Of a stretch of DNA of 64,000 nucleotides, positions 17,376 to 26,826 are shown piece after piece. Under the pieces are notes generated by a model. That model saw nothing but the letters and a program-made list of their open reading frames with translations. It did not search any database and was not told the DNA's origin. Made by a program: the position numbers and the translations under genes. Positions within the stretch are counted from its first letter, which is position 1; the number at the start of each line of letters is the position of its first letter. Source of the DNA: Lachnoclostridium phytofermentans ISDg (GTDB lineage Bacteria; Bacillota; Clostridia; Lachnospirales; Lachnospiraceae); assembly GCF_000018685.1 (NCBI RefSeq), contig NC_010001.1, forward strand, positions 4,783,595 to 4,847,594. The letters run 5' to 3'.

Positions 17376-18254
17376 ATGAAATATGCGCTGGAAATAAACA
17401 ATGTGGAGAAGAAATATTCTGATTTTAACCTAGACCACATCAATATTAAACTTCCAACAGGCTCTATTTTGGGGTTTGTTGGTGAAAATGGTGCTGGAAA
17501 AAGTACAACTATAAAATTAATTTTAGATATAATCAAACGGGACGAAGGAAGTATTACCGTATTAGGTGAAGATAATCTAAAGATTTCTGCCAAAACAAAA
17601 GAAAGCATTGGTGTCGTTTTCGATGACTGTTGTTTCCCAGAAGTTCTGAATCTTAAAGATGTAAATCAAGTAATGAAGGGTATTTATAAACAATGGGATT
17701 CTTCCATCTTCTATCAATATATAAAGAAGTTTCGATTGCCCGAAACCAAAAGCATTAAAGATTACTCTAGAGGAATGCGAATGAAATTATCCATTGCTTG
17801 TGCCCTATCTCATCATGCGAAACTATTAATCCTCGATGAAGCTACCAGCGGATTAGACCCTGTCGTTCGAGATGAAATCCTTGATGTCTTCTTAGAATTC
17901 ATACAAGATGAAACAAACTCCATACTTATTTCTTCTCACATCATCAGCGATTTGGAGAAAATTTGTGACTATATTTGTCTGATACACGATGGTCATATCT
18001 TATTTTCAGAACCGAAAGATGATTTACTGGAAACTTACGGAATCCTAAAATGTTCTGAATCTGATTTCACTCATATTACAAAGGAAGCTGTGGTTGGATA
18101 CCGTAAAAATCAATTTGGTATTGAAGCTCTTGTAAAAAAACATTTGATCAATAAGACGAACCAAGGTGCTTCACTTGCATTGAATAATCAATATGTCGTA
18201 GACCCAGCTACGATTGAAGATATTATGCTTTTCTATATCAAAGGGAAACGATAG
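17376..18254 (+). CDS. ABC transporter ATP-binding protein
   Basis: 292 residues. Walker A GENGAGKSTTIK, signature DYSRGMRMKLSIACAL (a variant of LSGGQ as in exporter ATPases), Walker B LLILDEATSGLDP, and an H-loop near ILISSHIISD. The last 80 residues form the accessory C-terminal domain of BcrA-like subunits. It pairs with the permease at 18338 and is controlled by the upstream GntR gene. AAGGAG precedes the ATG. The 83-base gap to the permease contains a small GGCGC-TAG-GGCGCC hairpin. Confidence 0.9.
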   Translation: MKYALEINNVEKKYSDFNLDHINIKLPTGSILGFVGENGAGKSTTIKLILDIIKRDEGSITVLGEDNLKISAKTKESIGVVFDDCCFPEVLNLKDVNQVMKGIYKQWDSSIFYQYIKKFRLPETKSIKDYSRGMRMKLSIACALSHHAKLLILDEATSGLDPVVRDEILDVFLEFIQDETNSILISSHIISDLEKICDYICLIHDGHILFSEPKDDLLETYGILKCSESDFTHITKEAVVGYRKNQFGIEALVKKHLINKTNQGASLALNNQYVVDPATIEDIMLFYIKGKR

Positions 18255-18337
18255 GTAATTTAAAACCTACGATTTCTGCCATCAAAGAAATAGCTATCTT
18301 TATACAAAGGCGCTAGGGCGCCAGAAATGAGGTTAAT

Positions 18338-18952
18338 ATGATAGGATTAATAAAAAAAGACCTTCTTACATTAAAAAAACAACTTATCATCATCATATTT
18401 TTTGTTGCATTCTATGGAATTTTAAGTTTTGCACAACCAGGCAATTATAGTATGTTTGCTTATATGGTAACGCTTTATAGTATCTTTATCCCCATGACTT
18501 CCTTAGGTTATGATGACCGTTCTGAGTGGAATAAATACGCAATTACGATGCCAGTTACACGAAAGCATTTGGTGTATAGTAAATATCTATTAAGTATACT
18601 CGCAATCGGTATTACCGGAATTCTGTGCATTGTCCTCATTCTACTTATAGATAAGGGTTTTACCTCTGAAAGTCTTTTTACCATAACTAGTTCATTATCC
18701 ATTGGTGTACTTTTTATCTCCATTATTCTCCCTTTTAACTTTAGGTTTGGGGTTGAGAAAAGCAGATTTATTATATTTGGACTCTTTGGTATTCCGACCG
18801 TACTGATTGTCATCCTTAGTAAAGCAAATATTCCGCTACCTAGTGAAGACTTTATTTTGAAACTATTACGCTTCCTCCCACTACTAGCCGTTGCTGTACT
18901 AATCATTTCCAACTTAGTTAGCGTCTCCATTGTAGAAAAGAAAGAATATTAG
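18338..18952 (+). CDS. ABC-2 type permease
   Basis: 204 residues with about six hydrophobic helices (segments near 15-35, 40-58, 85-108, 118-138, 145-160 and 178-197) and a short cytoplasmic start 'IGLIKKDLLTLKKQ'. The loop FIPMTSLGYDDRSEWNKYAITMPVTRKH is a common conserved feature of these short ABC-2 permeases. It is the membrane partner of the preceding ATPase. The substrate is unknown, with peptide or lipid-active compounds likely by analogy with YtrA operons. Confidence 0.85.
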   Translation: MIGLIKKDLLTLKKQLIIIIFFVAFYGILSFAQPGNYSMFAYMVTLYSIFIPMTSLGYDDRSEWNKYAITMPVTRKHLVYSKYLLSILAIGITGILCIVLILLIDKGFTSESLFTITSSLSIGVLFISIILPFNFRFGVEKSRFIIFGLFGIPTVLIVILSKANIPLPSEDFILKLLRFLPLLAVAVLIISNLVSVSIVEKKEY

Positions 18953-18972
18953 AAAGTATTATTGTAATATAT

Positions 18973-19040
18973 ATAAAAGCGGATTCAAAAGTGATAGCCC
19001 TGGTTTCTCTCCTTGGATACTCCTTTGATCCGCTTTTTAC
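18973..19040 (+). terminator. Terminator after the ABC exporter operon
   Basis: AAAAGCGGATTCAAA and TTTGATCCGCTTTTT arms with a 35-base loop and terminal T-run, about 20 bases after the permease stop. The rest of the gap to 19290 is AT-rich with no other clear feature. Confidence 0.75.
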
Positions 19041-19290
19041 TTACTTTCTAACATCATTTACCTCTTCAAATGGAGCCTCTTTATAGAGAGCCCTTGCGAT
19101 TGCTATCTTTTATGCCTCTCCTACACTGATTTCTACACCTAATCCCTTGTCTAGTTCTTTCCCTTTTCTTCCAATTAGATTTGTGGTAGAATAAATAAAA
19201 TAAAAAATCATTTAAAGCAACAACCGTTTTACTAAAAATAACGAATGTGCCAATATAAACGATACATGATTTACCAGAATGGAGGTTACT

Positions 19291-20895
19291 ATGAATAAAT
19301 TACACGGTGGTATATCCGCTTCCGAAGGAATAGCGATAGGACAAGCATATGTTGTTACAAAAAAATACCTTACCATACCAAAACATATTTTATTTGAGAA
19401 TCAACTTTCCTCTGAATACCAAAGATATCTATCTGCGGTAGACGCAGTATCGAATCAATTATTAACCTTACATGATAGTACCTCGATTCTTGCAGCCCAA
19501 GCAGAGCTTGTTCGTGACGATTCCATCTTGATGCAAGTAAAGCTTGCGATAGAACAAAAACGAAGCAATGCTGAGCTTGCAGTCTATGAAATCTATCAGG
19601 ATTATCTAGCTCTCTTAGAACAATCGGAGGATGCTTACCTAAAAGAGCGTGCTACCGATATTATTGAAGTTAGAGATCTCCTTTTATCTCATTTACAAGG
19701 AGTCTTATTCAATCCCTTTGAAAATTTGACCAGACCATCTATTATAATCGCAGAGGACTTATCACCCTCAGAAACATTAACGATTCCCATGAATTTGATT
19801 AAAGGACTCATCTTAGGGCAAGGTAGCAGTAATAGTCATATTGCTTTGATAGCAAAAAGTCTTGAAATCCCTGCAATTGTAGCAGCAAAAGAGCTCCTCC
19901 CACAATTTACAAATGGAGAAGAGCTTATTTTAGATGCCTATGAAACAGATATCATACAAAATCCTACTACGAATCAAAAAGAAAAATATCAAACTAAATT
20001 AAGAGAATTTCTTGTTTTAAAAGAAGAGGATGCTAATCTCACATCACTACCAGTAATAACCTTGAGGGGGAAGCCTATTAAGCTATCTGGAAATGCGATG
20101 AATTTAGAGGAAGTAACAAAATTACGTCAAATTGGATGCCAACATATTGGTTTGTTCCGCAGTGAATTTCTCTATTTAAATCGAAATAACTTACCTTCCG
20201 AGCAGGAACAATATCAAGCTTATAAAGACATTTTATTGCTTGCTGATGGTGAAGTAACGATACGTACCTTAGATATTGGTGGAGATAAACCTCTTCCTTA
20301 CTACCCTCTTCCAGCAGAAAATAATCCTTTTTTAGGCTACCGAGGAATTCGGGTTTTCTTAGACCGCGAAGAACTATGGAAACCACAGCTACGTGCTTTA
20401 CTAAAAGCTAGTGTTCATGGGAATTTGAGAATCCTTTTTCCTATGATAACAGATGTAAATGAACTCATTCTTGCGAAGCAAATGCTAGCAATGTGTAAAG
20501 AAGAACTTATACATGAGGGAGTATCCGTCTCCTCTAAAATACCAATTGGAATTATGATAGAAACTCCGGCAGCTGTATTGGATGCTGACGTTCTTGCAAA
20601 GCATTGTGACTTTTTTAGCATCGGAACCAATGATTTGACACAATATCTTTTTATAATTGACAGAACCAATCCTTTTGTTGGTAATCGCTATGGGCTATTA
20701 CCAGATGCGTTACAATCTGCACTATCCATGACTTTAAAGGCAGGAAAAGAGAATCATATTCCTGTTAGTATTTGCGGTGAACTCGCAGGTAATGAATCCG
20801 CTATAAACGCGCTCTTAACTCTTGGTTTTGAAGAATTTAGTGTTCCTATCACCCGATTTAATCCTATCAAGCGTTGTATCCACAAACACCCATGA
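19291..20895 (+). CDS. ptsI: Phosphoenolpyruvate-protein phosphotransferase (PTS enzyme I), divergent
   Basis: 534 residues from the ATG at 19291, with TGGAGG directly upstream; an in-frame ATG 4 codons earlier forms part of that site. It moves phosphate from PEP to HPr. Three regions are visible: an N-terminal 'GISASEGIAIGQAY', the phospho-His loop GQGSSNSHIALIAKSLEIPA (His about 183), and the C-terminal PEP-binding barrel (LFRSEFLYLNRNNLPSE, GGDKPLPYYPLP, FSIGTNDLTQY, ICGELAGNESA). The phospho-His loop departs from the usual GGRTSHTAI. Neither ptsH nor a transporter is adjacent. It could be a secondary enzyme I. Confidence 0.88.
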   Translation: MNKLHGGISASEGIAIGQAYVVTKKYLTIPKHILFENQLSSEYQRYLSAVDAVSNQLLTLHDSTSILAAQAELVRDDSILMQVKLAIEQKRSNAELAVYEIYQDYLALLEQSEDAYLKERATDIIEVRDLLLSHLQGVLFNPFENLTRPSIIIAEDLSPSETLTIPMNLIKGLILGQGSSNSHIALIAKSLEIPAIVAAKELLPQFTNGEELILDAYETDIIQNPTTNQKEKYQTKLREFLVLKEEDANLTSLPVITLRGKPIKLSGNAMNLEEVTKLRQIGCQHIGLFRSEFLYLNRNNLPSEQEQYQAYKDILLLADGEVTIRTLDIGGDKPLPYYPLPAENNPFLGYRGIRVFLDREELWKPQLRALLKASVHGNLRILFPMITDVNELILAKQMLAMCKEELIHEGVSVSSKIPIGIMIETPAAVLDADVLAKHCDFFSIGTNDLTQYLFIIDRTNPFVGNRYGLLPDALQSALSMTLKAGKENHIPVSICGELAGNESAINALLTLGFEEFSVPITRFNPIKRCIHKHP

Positions 20896-20898
20896 TAA

Positions 20899-21423
20899 TT
20901 ACATTAACCCCATAAATAAAGTACTAATGATAACTCCTGCTAAAGTAGCAACTAAGGCCCCTGCTAAGGTGTATCTTGTTTTCTTGACTCCTGCAGTCAT
21001 ATAATACACTGCCATTGTGTAGAAGATTGTTTCTGTACAACTCATAATAATACTACTTAACCTACCAATATAAGAATCTGGACCGAACTCTTTGAATAAA
21101 TCAAGCAATAAACTAGTTGCAGCAGAGGAAGAGAACATCTTAATAATTACAAGAGGAACAATTTCTGATGGGAAATGAAATACGGAAGTTACTCCATCCA
21201 GAGCATTTGATATTAATAACAACACTCCAGAAGCCCGTAGGATTCCGATAGCAACCATTAGCCCAATAAGTGTTGGCATAATTCCAAGCACTACTTGAAA
21301 TCCTTCTTTCGCTCCTTTTATAAAGTCATCGTAAACTGGTCTTTTCATGAGAATTCCCATACCGATGATATAAAAGAAAAGTAGTGGTATAATATAATCC
21401 GATAGGTAGACTACAAACTTCAT
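20899..21423 (-). CDS. spmB: Spore maturation protein B (SpmB)
   Basis: 174 residues, polytopic membrane protein of the nucleoside-recognition (Gate) family. It has about five hydrophobic helices, with the family-like stretches FIKGAKEGFQVVLGIMPTLIGLM and SSAATSLLLDLFKEFGPDSYIGR. SpmA and SpmB are needed for spore-core dehydration and heat resistance in Bacillus and Clostridium. GGGAGG precedes the ATG. It runs 85 bases downstream of spmA and is probably one operon with it. Confidence 0.9.
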   Translation of the reverse strand: MKFVVYLSDYIIPLLFFYIIGMGILMKRPVYDDFIKGAKEGFQVVLGIMPTLIGLMVAIGILRASGVLLLISNALDGVTSVFHFPSEIVPLVIIKMFSSSAATSLLLDLFKEFGPDSYIGRLSSIIMSCTETIFYTMAVYYMTAGVKKTRYTLAGALVATLAGVIISTLFMGLM

Positions 21424-21507
21424 TGTTATTACCCTCCCTTTCTACTTTTTGTAGTTAATCTATTATGTTAAGAATATAAGAATCCGATTTGTATGTTGGC
21501 TCGAACC

Positions 21508-22098
21508 TTAATACTTTGGTTTCTTAGATAGCTTTCTTGCTATAATAGAAAAAGCAACACCAACAAGGGTAGAACAGAAAGTAACAAGTATACTAACACC
21601 TAAGATATCTGAAGGATTCATTGAACCATACTGACTCCGGTATGCTATAATATTAACTGGAATCAGCTGAAGAGAAGAAATATTGATAATTAGAAACGTA
21701 CACATATCACAGCTTGCAAGCTTTGAATTTTTATTTAAAGTAGCTAATTCTTTCATTGCCTTTAAACCTACTGGTGTGGCAGCCCATCCAAGTCCCAAGA
21801 TATTGGCAATCATATTAGATGCAATGTACTCATTTACAATATGATCCTTCGGTATGTCTGGAAATAATACTTTTAATAATGGCCGAAGTCTCCTTGTTAA
21901 TTGATCCATAAGCCCAATACCCCTAGCAACCTCCATAAGGCCCATCCATAGAGACATAACCCCAAGCATTGCAATACATAGGGTTACAGCCTCCTTTGCG
22001 GAAGATATGGTTGTTGTACTGATAGCAGACATCTTCCCTGTGAATGCACCGTACACAATTCCAATAATAATCATGAATGCCCATAGATAATTTATCAT
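21508..22098 (-). CDS. spmA: Spore maturation protein A (SpmA)
   Basis: 196 residues, membrane protein with at least four helices. SpmA features are MINYLWAFMIIIGIVYGAFTG at the start, SLWMGLMEVARGIGLMDQL, and NMIANILGLGWAATPVGLKAM. It partners SpmB during spore cortex maturation. The ATG at 22098 has only a weak ribosome site, although the conserved opening supports it. Expression in the mother cell during sporulation is expected from the family; no sigma-E box was assigned. Confidence 0.9.
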   Translation of the reverse strand: MINYLWAFMIIIGIVYGAFTGKMSAISTTTISSAKEAVTLCIAMLGVMSLWMGLMEVARGIGLMDQLTRRLRPLLKVLFPDIPKDHIVNEYIASNMIANILGLGWAATPVGLKAMKELATLNKNSKLASCDMCTFLIINISSLQLIPVNIIAYRSQYGSMNPSDILGVSILVTFCSTLVGVAFSIIARKLSKKPKY

Positions 22099-22581
22099 AG
22101 TGCAAAACCATTCGTTTTTTTAATCATATGAGATTATACATGAATCTATTCTTCCTACTATTTGGTCTCAATACGATAACTCTTTCCCTTTATAAGGAAC
22201 GGTGGTAGGAATTGTTGAAACGATAACTAGGATAAATTACTTATGCTCTTTCCATTAATTATCAATAAAATAATCTTAATTTTAGACGATATAATAGATA
22301 TGCCTTTTTTATTTTCGGATAACATAAAGGTAATAATTGTAAATTCCAAAACATCTAGTAAAAGAAATGAAAATGCTTACAATCATAAACTAATACATCT
22401 AATTATATATAATAATTTACATAATGTCTTATTTTCTGATAGTTCGCCATATTTTTACAATTTCTCTTTTTAACAAGTGAATAATAGGTTGAAAACGTTA
22501 ACTTTGACGAAACTATACACTTATTTTACATTTTGTGAATATGCATCTTAAAAAAATGCTAGAATGTAACATTTTTTTGAA
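22099..22581. other. Long AT-rich gap with no supported gene
   Basis: Nearly 500 bases separate the divergent spmA and abrB genes. A 76-codon plus-strand reading frame exists at 22243 but has no ribosome site and low-complexity composition. I see no tRNA, riboswitch or strong hairpin. Confidence 0.5.
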
Positions 22582-22609
22582 TTGACTTCACCTGTCTTTA
22601 TATGATAAT
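22582..22609 (+). promoter_or_regulatory. Promoter for abrB
   Basis: TTGACT at 22582-22587, 16-base spacer, GATAAT at 22604-22609, about 75 bases before the abrB start codon. Confidence 0.6.
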
Positions 22610-22684
22610 TTATAGTAAGTAATTCAAAATAATTACAAGATTTGACAGTTTATATGTTTGTTTGACATTGAAAGGAGTACTATA

Positions 22685-22942
22685 ATGAAAAGTACAGGTA
22701 TCGTTAGAAAGCTTGACGAGCTAGGCCGCATCACACTTCCTATTGAATTAAGAAGAACACTTGGTGTTAGCGAGAGAGATCCATTGGAAATCTTCGTAGA
22801 TGAGGGTAAGATTATTCTTCAGAAATATGAACCAGCTGATATCTTCAGTGGAAGTAAAGATGATTTAGTAGATTATTGCGGTAAGAAAGTCGCTAAGAGT
22901 TCTATTATGGAACTAGCAAAACTTGCAGGAATTATTGAGTAA
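22685..22942 (+). CDS. abrB: AbrB/SpoVT-type transition-state regulator
   Basis: 85 residues from the ATG at 22685, preceded by AAAGGAG; a longer frame to 22658 lacks a site. The swapped-hairpin DNA-binding domain (1-50) is textbook: MKSTGIVRKLDELGRITLPI, ELRRTLGVSERDPLEIFVD, IILQKYEPADIF. The short C-terminal part would form the multimerisation region. AbrB-like proteins repress stationary-phase and sporulation genes. Its position beside rsmI, trmN6 and ricT mirrors the Bacillus abrB neighbourhood. Confidence 0.92.
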   Translation: MKSTGIVRKLDELGRITLPIELRRTLGVSERDPLEIFVDEGKIILQKYEPADIFSGSKDDLVDYCGKKVAKSSIMELAKLAGIIE

Positions 22943-23180
22943 TTAAACTTGGTACAACCTAACATATAAGAGTTCTACATAATGCAGTATAAATATTCAA
23001 TTATTGTTTATGGCTCTGCAAAATCCAATTACTCTTATATTTTGAAGTAAATCATTCCTTCGAATATTGCCTGATTTAAAATCAGATATAATATAGCTAG
23101 AAGGCATACTTTGGCAGCAAAAAAAGTATAGAAAATCATGCTTACAATCAAAGCATTTTTTCTATACTTTTTTATATCCT

Positions 23181-24026
23181 TTATTCTTGCTCAAGAAGTT
23201 GCGAATAAATTTCTCTTTTTGAAACGCCTCGGTCAGAAGCAACTAATTTCATGGCTTCCTTCTTACTTAACCCTTGTCCGAGATAGTAATCCATATGGGC
23301 TTCTAATGTCCACTCTGCCCATCGCTCCTGTTCTTCTTTCTTCAGTTCTTCCCTTGTACGCCCTTCAATTAGTACCACACACTCTCCTTTTGGTTCACTA
23401 TCAGTATAGAAGGCAAGTGCATCTTCTATCGTAGTTAAGAATGCAGTTTCATATCTTTTTGTTAATTCTCTACAGACTGTAATTCTTCTATTGCCAAGAA
23501 CCTCATGGAGAGCATTTAGAGTCTTTACTAACCGATGTGGCGCTTCATATAGAATAATTGTTCTTGTCTCATTGACAAGCTCCTCAAGAATGGAATGACG
23601 TTCTTTTTTATCTACTGGTAAAAAAGCTTCAAATACAAACCTTCTGGTAGACCGTCCGGAAATTGTTAAAGCTGTTATTAACGCACAGGCTCCTGGTAAA
23701 GAAGTCACTACAATTCCTGCCTCATATGCCATCTGAACTAGCTCTTCTCCCGGATCTGAAATTCCAGGGGTTCCTGCATCGGAAATTAACGCCACGTTTT
23801 TTCCTTGTAGCATCTCTTCTATTAGATGCTTACCTTTTTCTATCTTATTAAATTCATGATAGCTCGTCATCGGCGTTTTAATATTAAAATGATTTAATAA
23901 CTTAATACTATTTCTTGTGTCCTCTGCGGCAATTAAATCTACCTCAGATAATGTCCTTACAGCACGAAAGGTCATATCCTCCAAGTTACCAATTGGAGTG
24001 GCACACAAATATAATTTTCCTGACAT
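23181..24026 (-). CDS. rsmI: 16S rRNA (cytidine-1402-2'-O)-methyltransferase RsmI
   Basis: 281 residues from the ATG at 24026 with TAGGAGG upstream; the 15-base-longer frame would put this site inside the gene. Motifs are LYLCATPIGNLEDMTFRA, VDLIAAEDTRNS, ISDAGTPGISDPGEELV and RTIILYEAPHRLVKTL, characteristic of the YraL/RsmI SAM-dependent family that modifies the decoding centre. The gene lies 24 bases past trmN6-like on the same strand and is likely co-transcribed with it. Confidence 0.95.
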   Translation of the reverse strand: MSGKLYLCATPIGNLEDMTFRAVRTLSEVDLIAAEDTRNSIKLLNHFNIKTPMTSYHEFNKIEKGKHLIEEMLQGKNVALISDAGTPGISDPGEELVQMAYEAGIVVTSLPGACALITALTISGRSTRRFVFEAFLPVDKKERHSILEELVNETRTIILYEAPHRLVKTLNALHEVLGNRRITVCRELTKRYETAFLTTIEDALAFYTDSEPKGECVVLIEGRTREELKKEEQERWAEWTLEAHMDYYLGQGLSKKEAMKLVASDRGVSKREIYSQLLEQE

Positions 24027-24050
24027 GATTCCTCCTAACACCCATTGAAA

Positions 24051-24821
24051 CTAATAACCATAGATATCATAAATCTCATCGGTATAAACATTTACCTCAC
24101 GATAGACAACAAGCGGTGCTTCTATCGTAATCATTGGGTTTCCACCACGCAAACCTTCGATAAGAACCATGTTTGGCTCTTTGTCGGCATAGGGATGTAC
24201 CAATTTCATCCGTTTTGGTTCTAATTTATATTGACGCATGATAGAAAATATTTCAACCAAGCGATGAGGACGATGCACCATATAAAATCTTCCGTTTGGT
24301 TTTAGAACTTTAGCAGCTTCTCTTATCACATCCTCAAGGCTACATAATATTTCATGTCTCGCAATCGCCTTAGGCATAGTAGGATTTACTAACCCGTGTT
24401 GATTATTCATATAAGGAGGGTTACACGTAACGACATCAAAAGAGCCCCCTCCAAATATCTTAGAGGTCTCTTTAATATCGCCCTTTACTATTTCTATCCG
24501 ATCTTGTAAATCATTATAGAGAACACTTCTTCTTGCCATGTCTGCACTCTCTTCCTGAATCTCAAGACCTGTAAAGTGTTTTCCTTTTGTCTTCCCTGCT
24601 AATAAAATAGGAATAATTCCTGTCCCTGTACCCATATCAAGAGTAGATTCCTCTGGTTTTATTTTAGCAAAACCAGATAACAAAACAGCATCCATTCCAA
24701 AACAAAATTTCTCAGGGTTTTGAATTATTTTATAACCATTACGATGTAAATCATCCAATCTCTCTCCTTCAAAAAGAAGTTCTTCTTTTTGTGTTATAGA
24801 AATTTTCTCTGTATTAATCAT
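24051..24821 (-). CDS. tRNA1(Val) adenine-37 N6-methyltransferase-like (TrmN6/YabB)
   Basis: 256 residues from the ATG at 24821, which overlaps the end of ricT; the longer frame to 24923 would be a nonhomologous extension within ricT. Motifs are ERLDDLHRNGYKIIQNP, a SAM-binding LDMGTGTGIIPILLAG, and the N6-methylase signature VTCNPPYMNN. The order beside ricT and rsmI matches Bacillus yabB. The exact tRNA substrate in clostridia is not certain. Confidence 0.87.
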   Translation of the reverse strand: MINTEKISITQKEELLFEGERLDDLHRNGYKIIQNPEKFCFGMDAVLLSGFAKIKPEESTLDMGTGTGIIPILLAGKTKGKHFTGLEIQEESADMARRSVLYNDLQDRIEIVKGDIKETSKIFGGGSFDVVTCNPPYMNNQHGLVNPTMPKAIARHEILCSLEDVIREAAKVLKPNGRFYMVHRPHRLVEIFSIMRQYKLEPKRMKLVHPYADKEPNMVLIEGLRGGNPMITIEAPLVVYREVNVYTDEIYDIYGY

Positions 24822-25716
24822 CCAGATGATTACCTTCTTTTCTTTCCAACGCTTCAAGTGCACGAAGTTCCTCATCAAGAAGCACTTTCTCTTTTTTCTT
24901 CTTTGGCTTAAAGCGAAGGTCACTTACTTTGTATTCACGAATCTCTTTTTCATCATTTTCTAATACTACGATGACTTTTACCAATTGTTTTAATACGCTA
25001 ACGCTTGTTACTTCACCACGAAGATTATCACCCGTAGTTACAAAATCACCTACACTTGGAAGCCTACTATTTAAGTCCTCATATGCCTCTTCCTCATTTT
25101 TTAAACAGCACATTAATCTTCCACATACGCCAGATATTTTAGTCGGATTTAAGGAAAGATTTTGTTCCTTTGCCATCTTAATAGAAACAGGCGCAAACTC
25201 AGATAAGTGCGTATGACAGCATAGAGGTCTTCCACAGATTCCGATACCACCAACAATTTTGGTTTCATCACGTACACCAATTTGACGTAATTCAATTCTT
25301 GTCTTAAAGACCGAAGCCAAATCCTTTACTAATTCTCGGAAATCAATTCTTCCATCTGCAGTAAAATAAAACAATACCTTGTTATTGTCAAACGTATACT
25401 CACAATCAATCAACTTCATGTCAAGCTGATGTTTTGTAATCTTCTCCATACAGATGCGAAATGCTTCTTCTTCCTTCTCTTTGTTTTTATGCTCTATTTC
25501 ATCGTCTTCTGGTGTTGCCGTTCTCATAACCTGTTTTAATGGCTGTACCACTTGGCTCTCTTCTACATCTCTTGGCCCGAGAACTACATTACCATATTCT
25601 ACACCTCTTGCGGTCTCAACAATTACATTATCCCCTTGTTTAATCGAAAAACCAGCTGGATCAAAAAAATAAATCTTACCAGCTCTTCGAAAACGTACGC
25701 CGATTACATTAATCAT
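24814..25716 (-). CDS. ricT: RicT/PSP1-domain protein (YaaT-like)
   Basis: 300 residues with a PSP1 domain (about 60-210), ending in a Lys-rich tail. Hallmark cysteines are present in two clusters, GICGRPLCCHTHLSEF and GVCGRLMCCLKNEEEAYE. In Bacillus, RicT with RicA and RicF controls RNase Y mRNA maturation and sporulation entry, and carries Fe-S clusters. The partners are not in this window. It overlaps the following methylase start by 8 bases, indicating tight coupling. Confidence 0.92.
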   Translation of the reverse strand: MINVIGVRFRRAGKIYFFDPAGFSIKQGDNVIVETARGVEYGNVVLGPRDVEESQVVQPLKQVMRTATPEDDEIEHKNKEKEEEAFRICMEKITKHQLDMKLIDCEYTFDNNKVLFYFTADGRIDFRELVKDLASVFKTRIELRQIGVRDETKIVGGIGICGRPLCCHTHLSEFAPVSIKMAKEQNLSLNPTKISGVCGRLMCCLKNEEEAYEDLNSRLPSVGDFVTTGDNLRGEVTSVSVLKQLVKVIVVLENDEKEIREYKVSDLRFKPKKKKEKVLLDEELRALEALERKEGNHLDD

Positions 25717-25812
25717 AGTTTTTTATCCTCTCTCCCTTTTCATTAACTCTTAGCTATACGAATATCCAATTAGAAAGAGTAATGATTTCAGTTGAATATT
25801 CCTATATAACAT

Positions 25813-26805
25813 CTATTGATAACTTTCCTTCATAGAAAGTAATAAAAGTTCCATTGCTACTTCAAAATTTACATTTGCATTCAATCGTTCTTTGACCGTA
25901 CTAAACGCCTGTATTATTTGCTCTAACCCTTCAAAGCTGGTTAATTTTGCTTGCTTTTTAATGGTAGACAATTCTTCCTTATATACTAAAAGATTGCCAT
26001 CCTGCGTCGCCTTAAACATTAAAATATCTCGATACCATAGAAGCATTAAATCCAAGCAGTCTAAAATATCACTTTTATTTTCTGAGAAATATTTGACCGC
26101 TTCTGCAATATCACTAAGGTCCATTCCCTCCATATTATTCATGAGATGAATGATATCCTCCTTCATCTTTACAAATCGTTCTGAGGTCGCATACTTAATC
26201 GCTTTCCCCAAATTACCTCCGGAAAAGGATGCACTGATTTGTGCTTGATACTCCACGATATGTTCTTCGTCTATGAGATATTGTTTGATTTTATTCTTGT
26301 CCACTGCTTTAAAATTAAGTAAAACGCAGCGGGATAATATCGTTGGTAAAAAAGAATTGCTATTGTTTGTTAATAATAGAATTATTGCATACCCGGGCGG
26401 TTCTTCAATTGTTTTCAAGAGAGCATTTTGAGCTTGCTCTGTCATCTTCTCCGCTTCATCTATGATATAGATTTTATAAGGGCCAACATAAGGCTTAATT
26501 GCAATGTCATTATTTAACTGAAGTCTTATATCATCTACACCAATACTCGCTTTCTCATGAGTGATTCTACGAATATCTGGCTGATTTCCTGAAACTGCTT
26601 GTAAGCAGGATTTACATTTGGTACATGGATTGGTTCCATGTTCACTACACAAAAGAGCAGCAGCAAAAATATTTGCAACAAAGTTTTTTCCGATTCCATC
26701 TTCCCCTTGAAAGATATACGCGTGAGAAACCTTATTGGTTTTGATTGCGTTTTGAAGATGATTCACAATTTCTTCATGCCCAATGACATCTTTAAAGGTA
26801 TTCAT
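25813..26805 (-). CDS. holB: DNA polymerase III delta-prime subunit
   Basis: 330 residues, a clamp-loader AAA+ protein. It has an N-terminal nucleotide loop GEDGIGKNFVANIFAAALLC, a zinc-knuckle-like cysteine cluster (CSEHGTNPCTKCKSC), YIIDEAEKMTEQAQNALLKTIEEPP with the sensor-1-like ILLLTNN, and SRCVLLNF. It is part of the gamma/tau complex that opens the sliding clamp. Its neighbours ricT and yaaR agree with Bacillus synteny. Confidence 0.95.
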   Translation of the reverse strand: MNTFKDVIGHEEIVNHLQNAIKTNKVSHAYIFQGEDGIGKNFVANIFAAALLCSEHGTNPCTKCKSCLQAVSGNQPDIRRITHEKASIGVDDIRLQLNNDIAIKPYVGPYKIYIIDEAEKMTEQAQNALLKTIEEPPGYAIILLLTNNSNSFLPTILSRCVLLNFKAVDKNKIKQYLIDEEHIVEYQAQISASFSGGNLGKAIKYATSERFVKMKEDIIHLMNNMEGMDLSDIAEAVKYFSENKSDILDCLDLMLLWYRDILMFKATQDGNLLVYKEELSTIKKQAKLTSFEGLEQIIQAFSTVKERLNANVNFEVAMELLLLSMKESYQ

Positions 26806-26826
26806 GTTTTCCCTGCCTTTCTAAAA

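Noticed and set aside
22243..22473. A 76-codon frame in the spmA-abrB gap
   Set aside because: There is no ribosome site and the composition is biased to Ile and Asn, as expected of AT-rich noncoding DNA.
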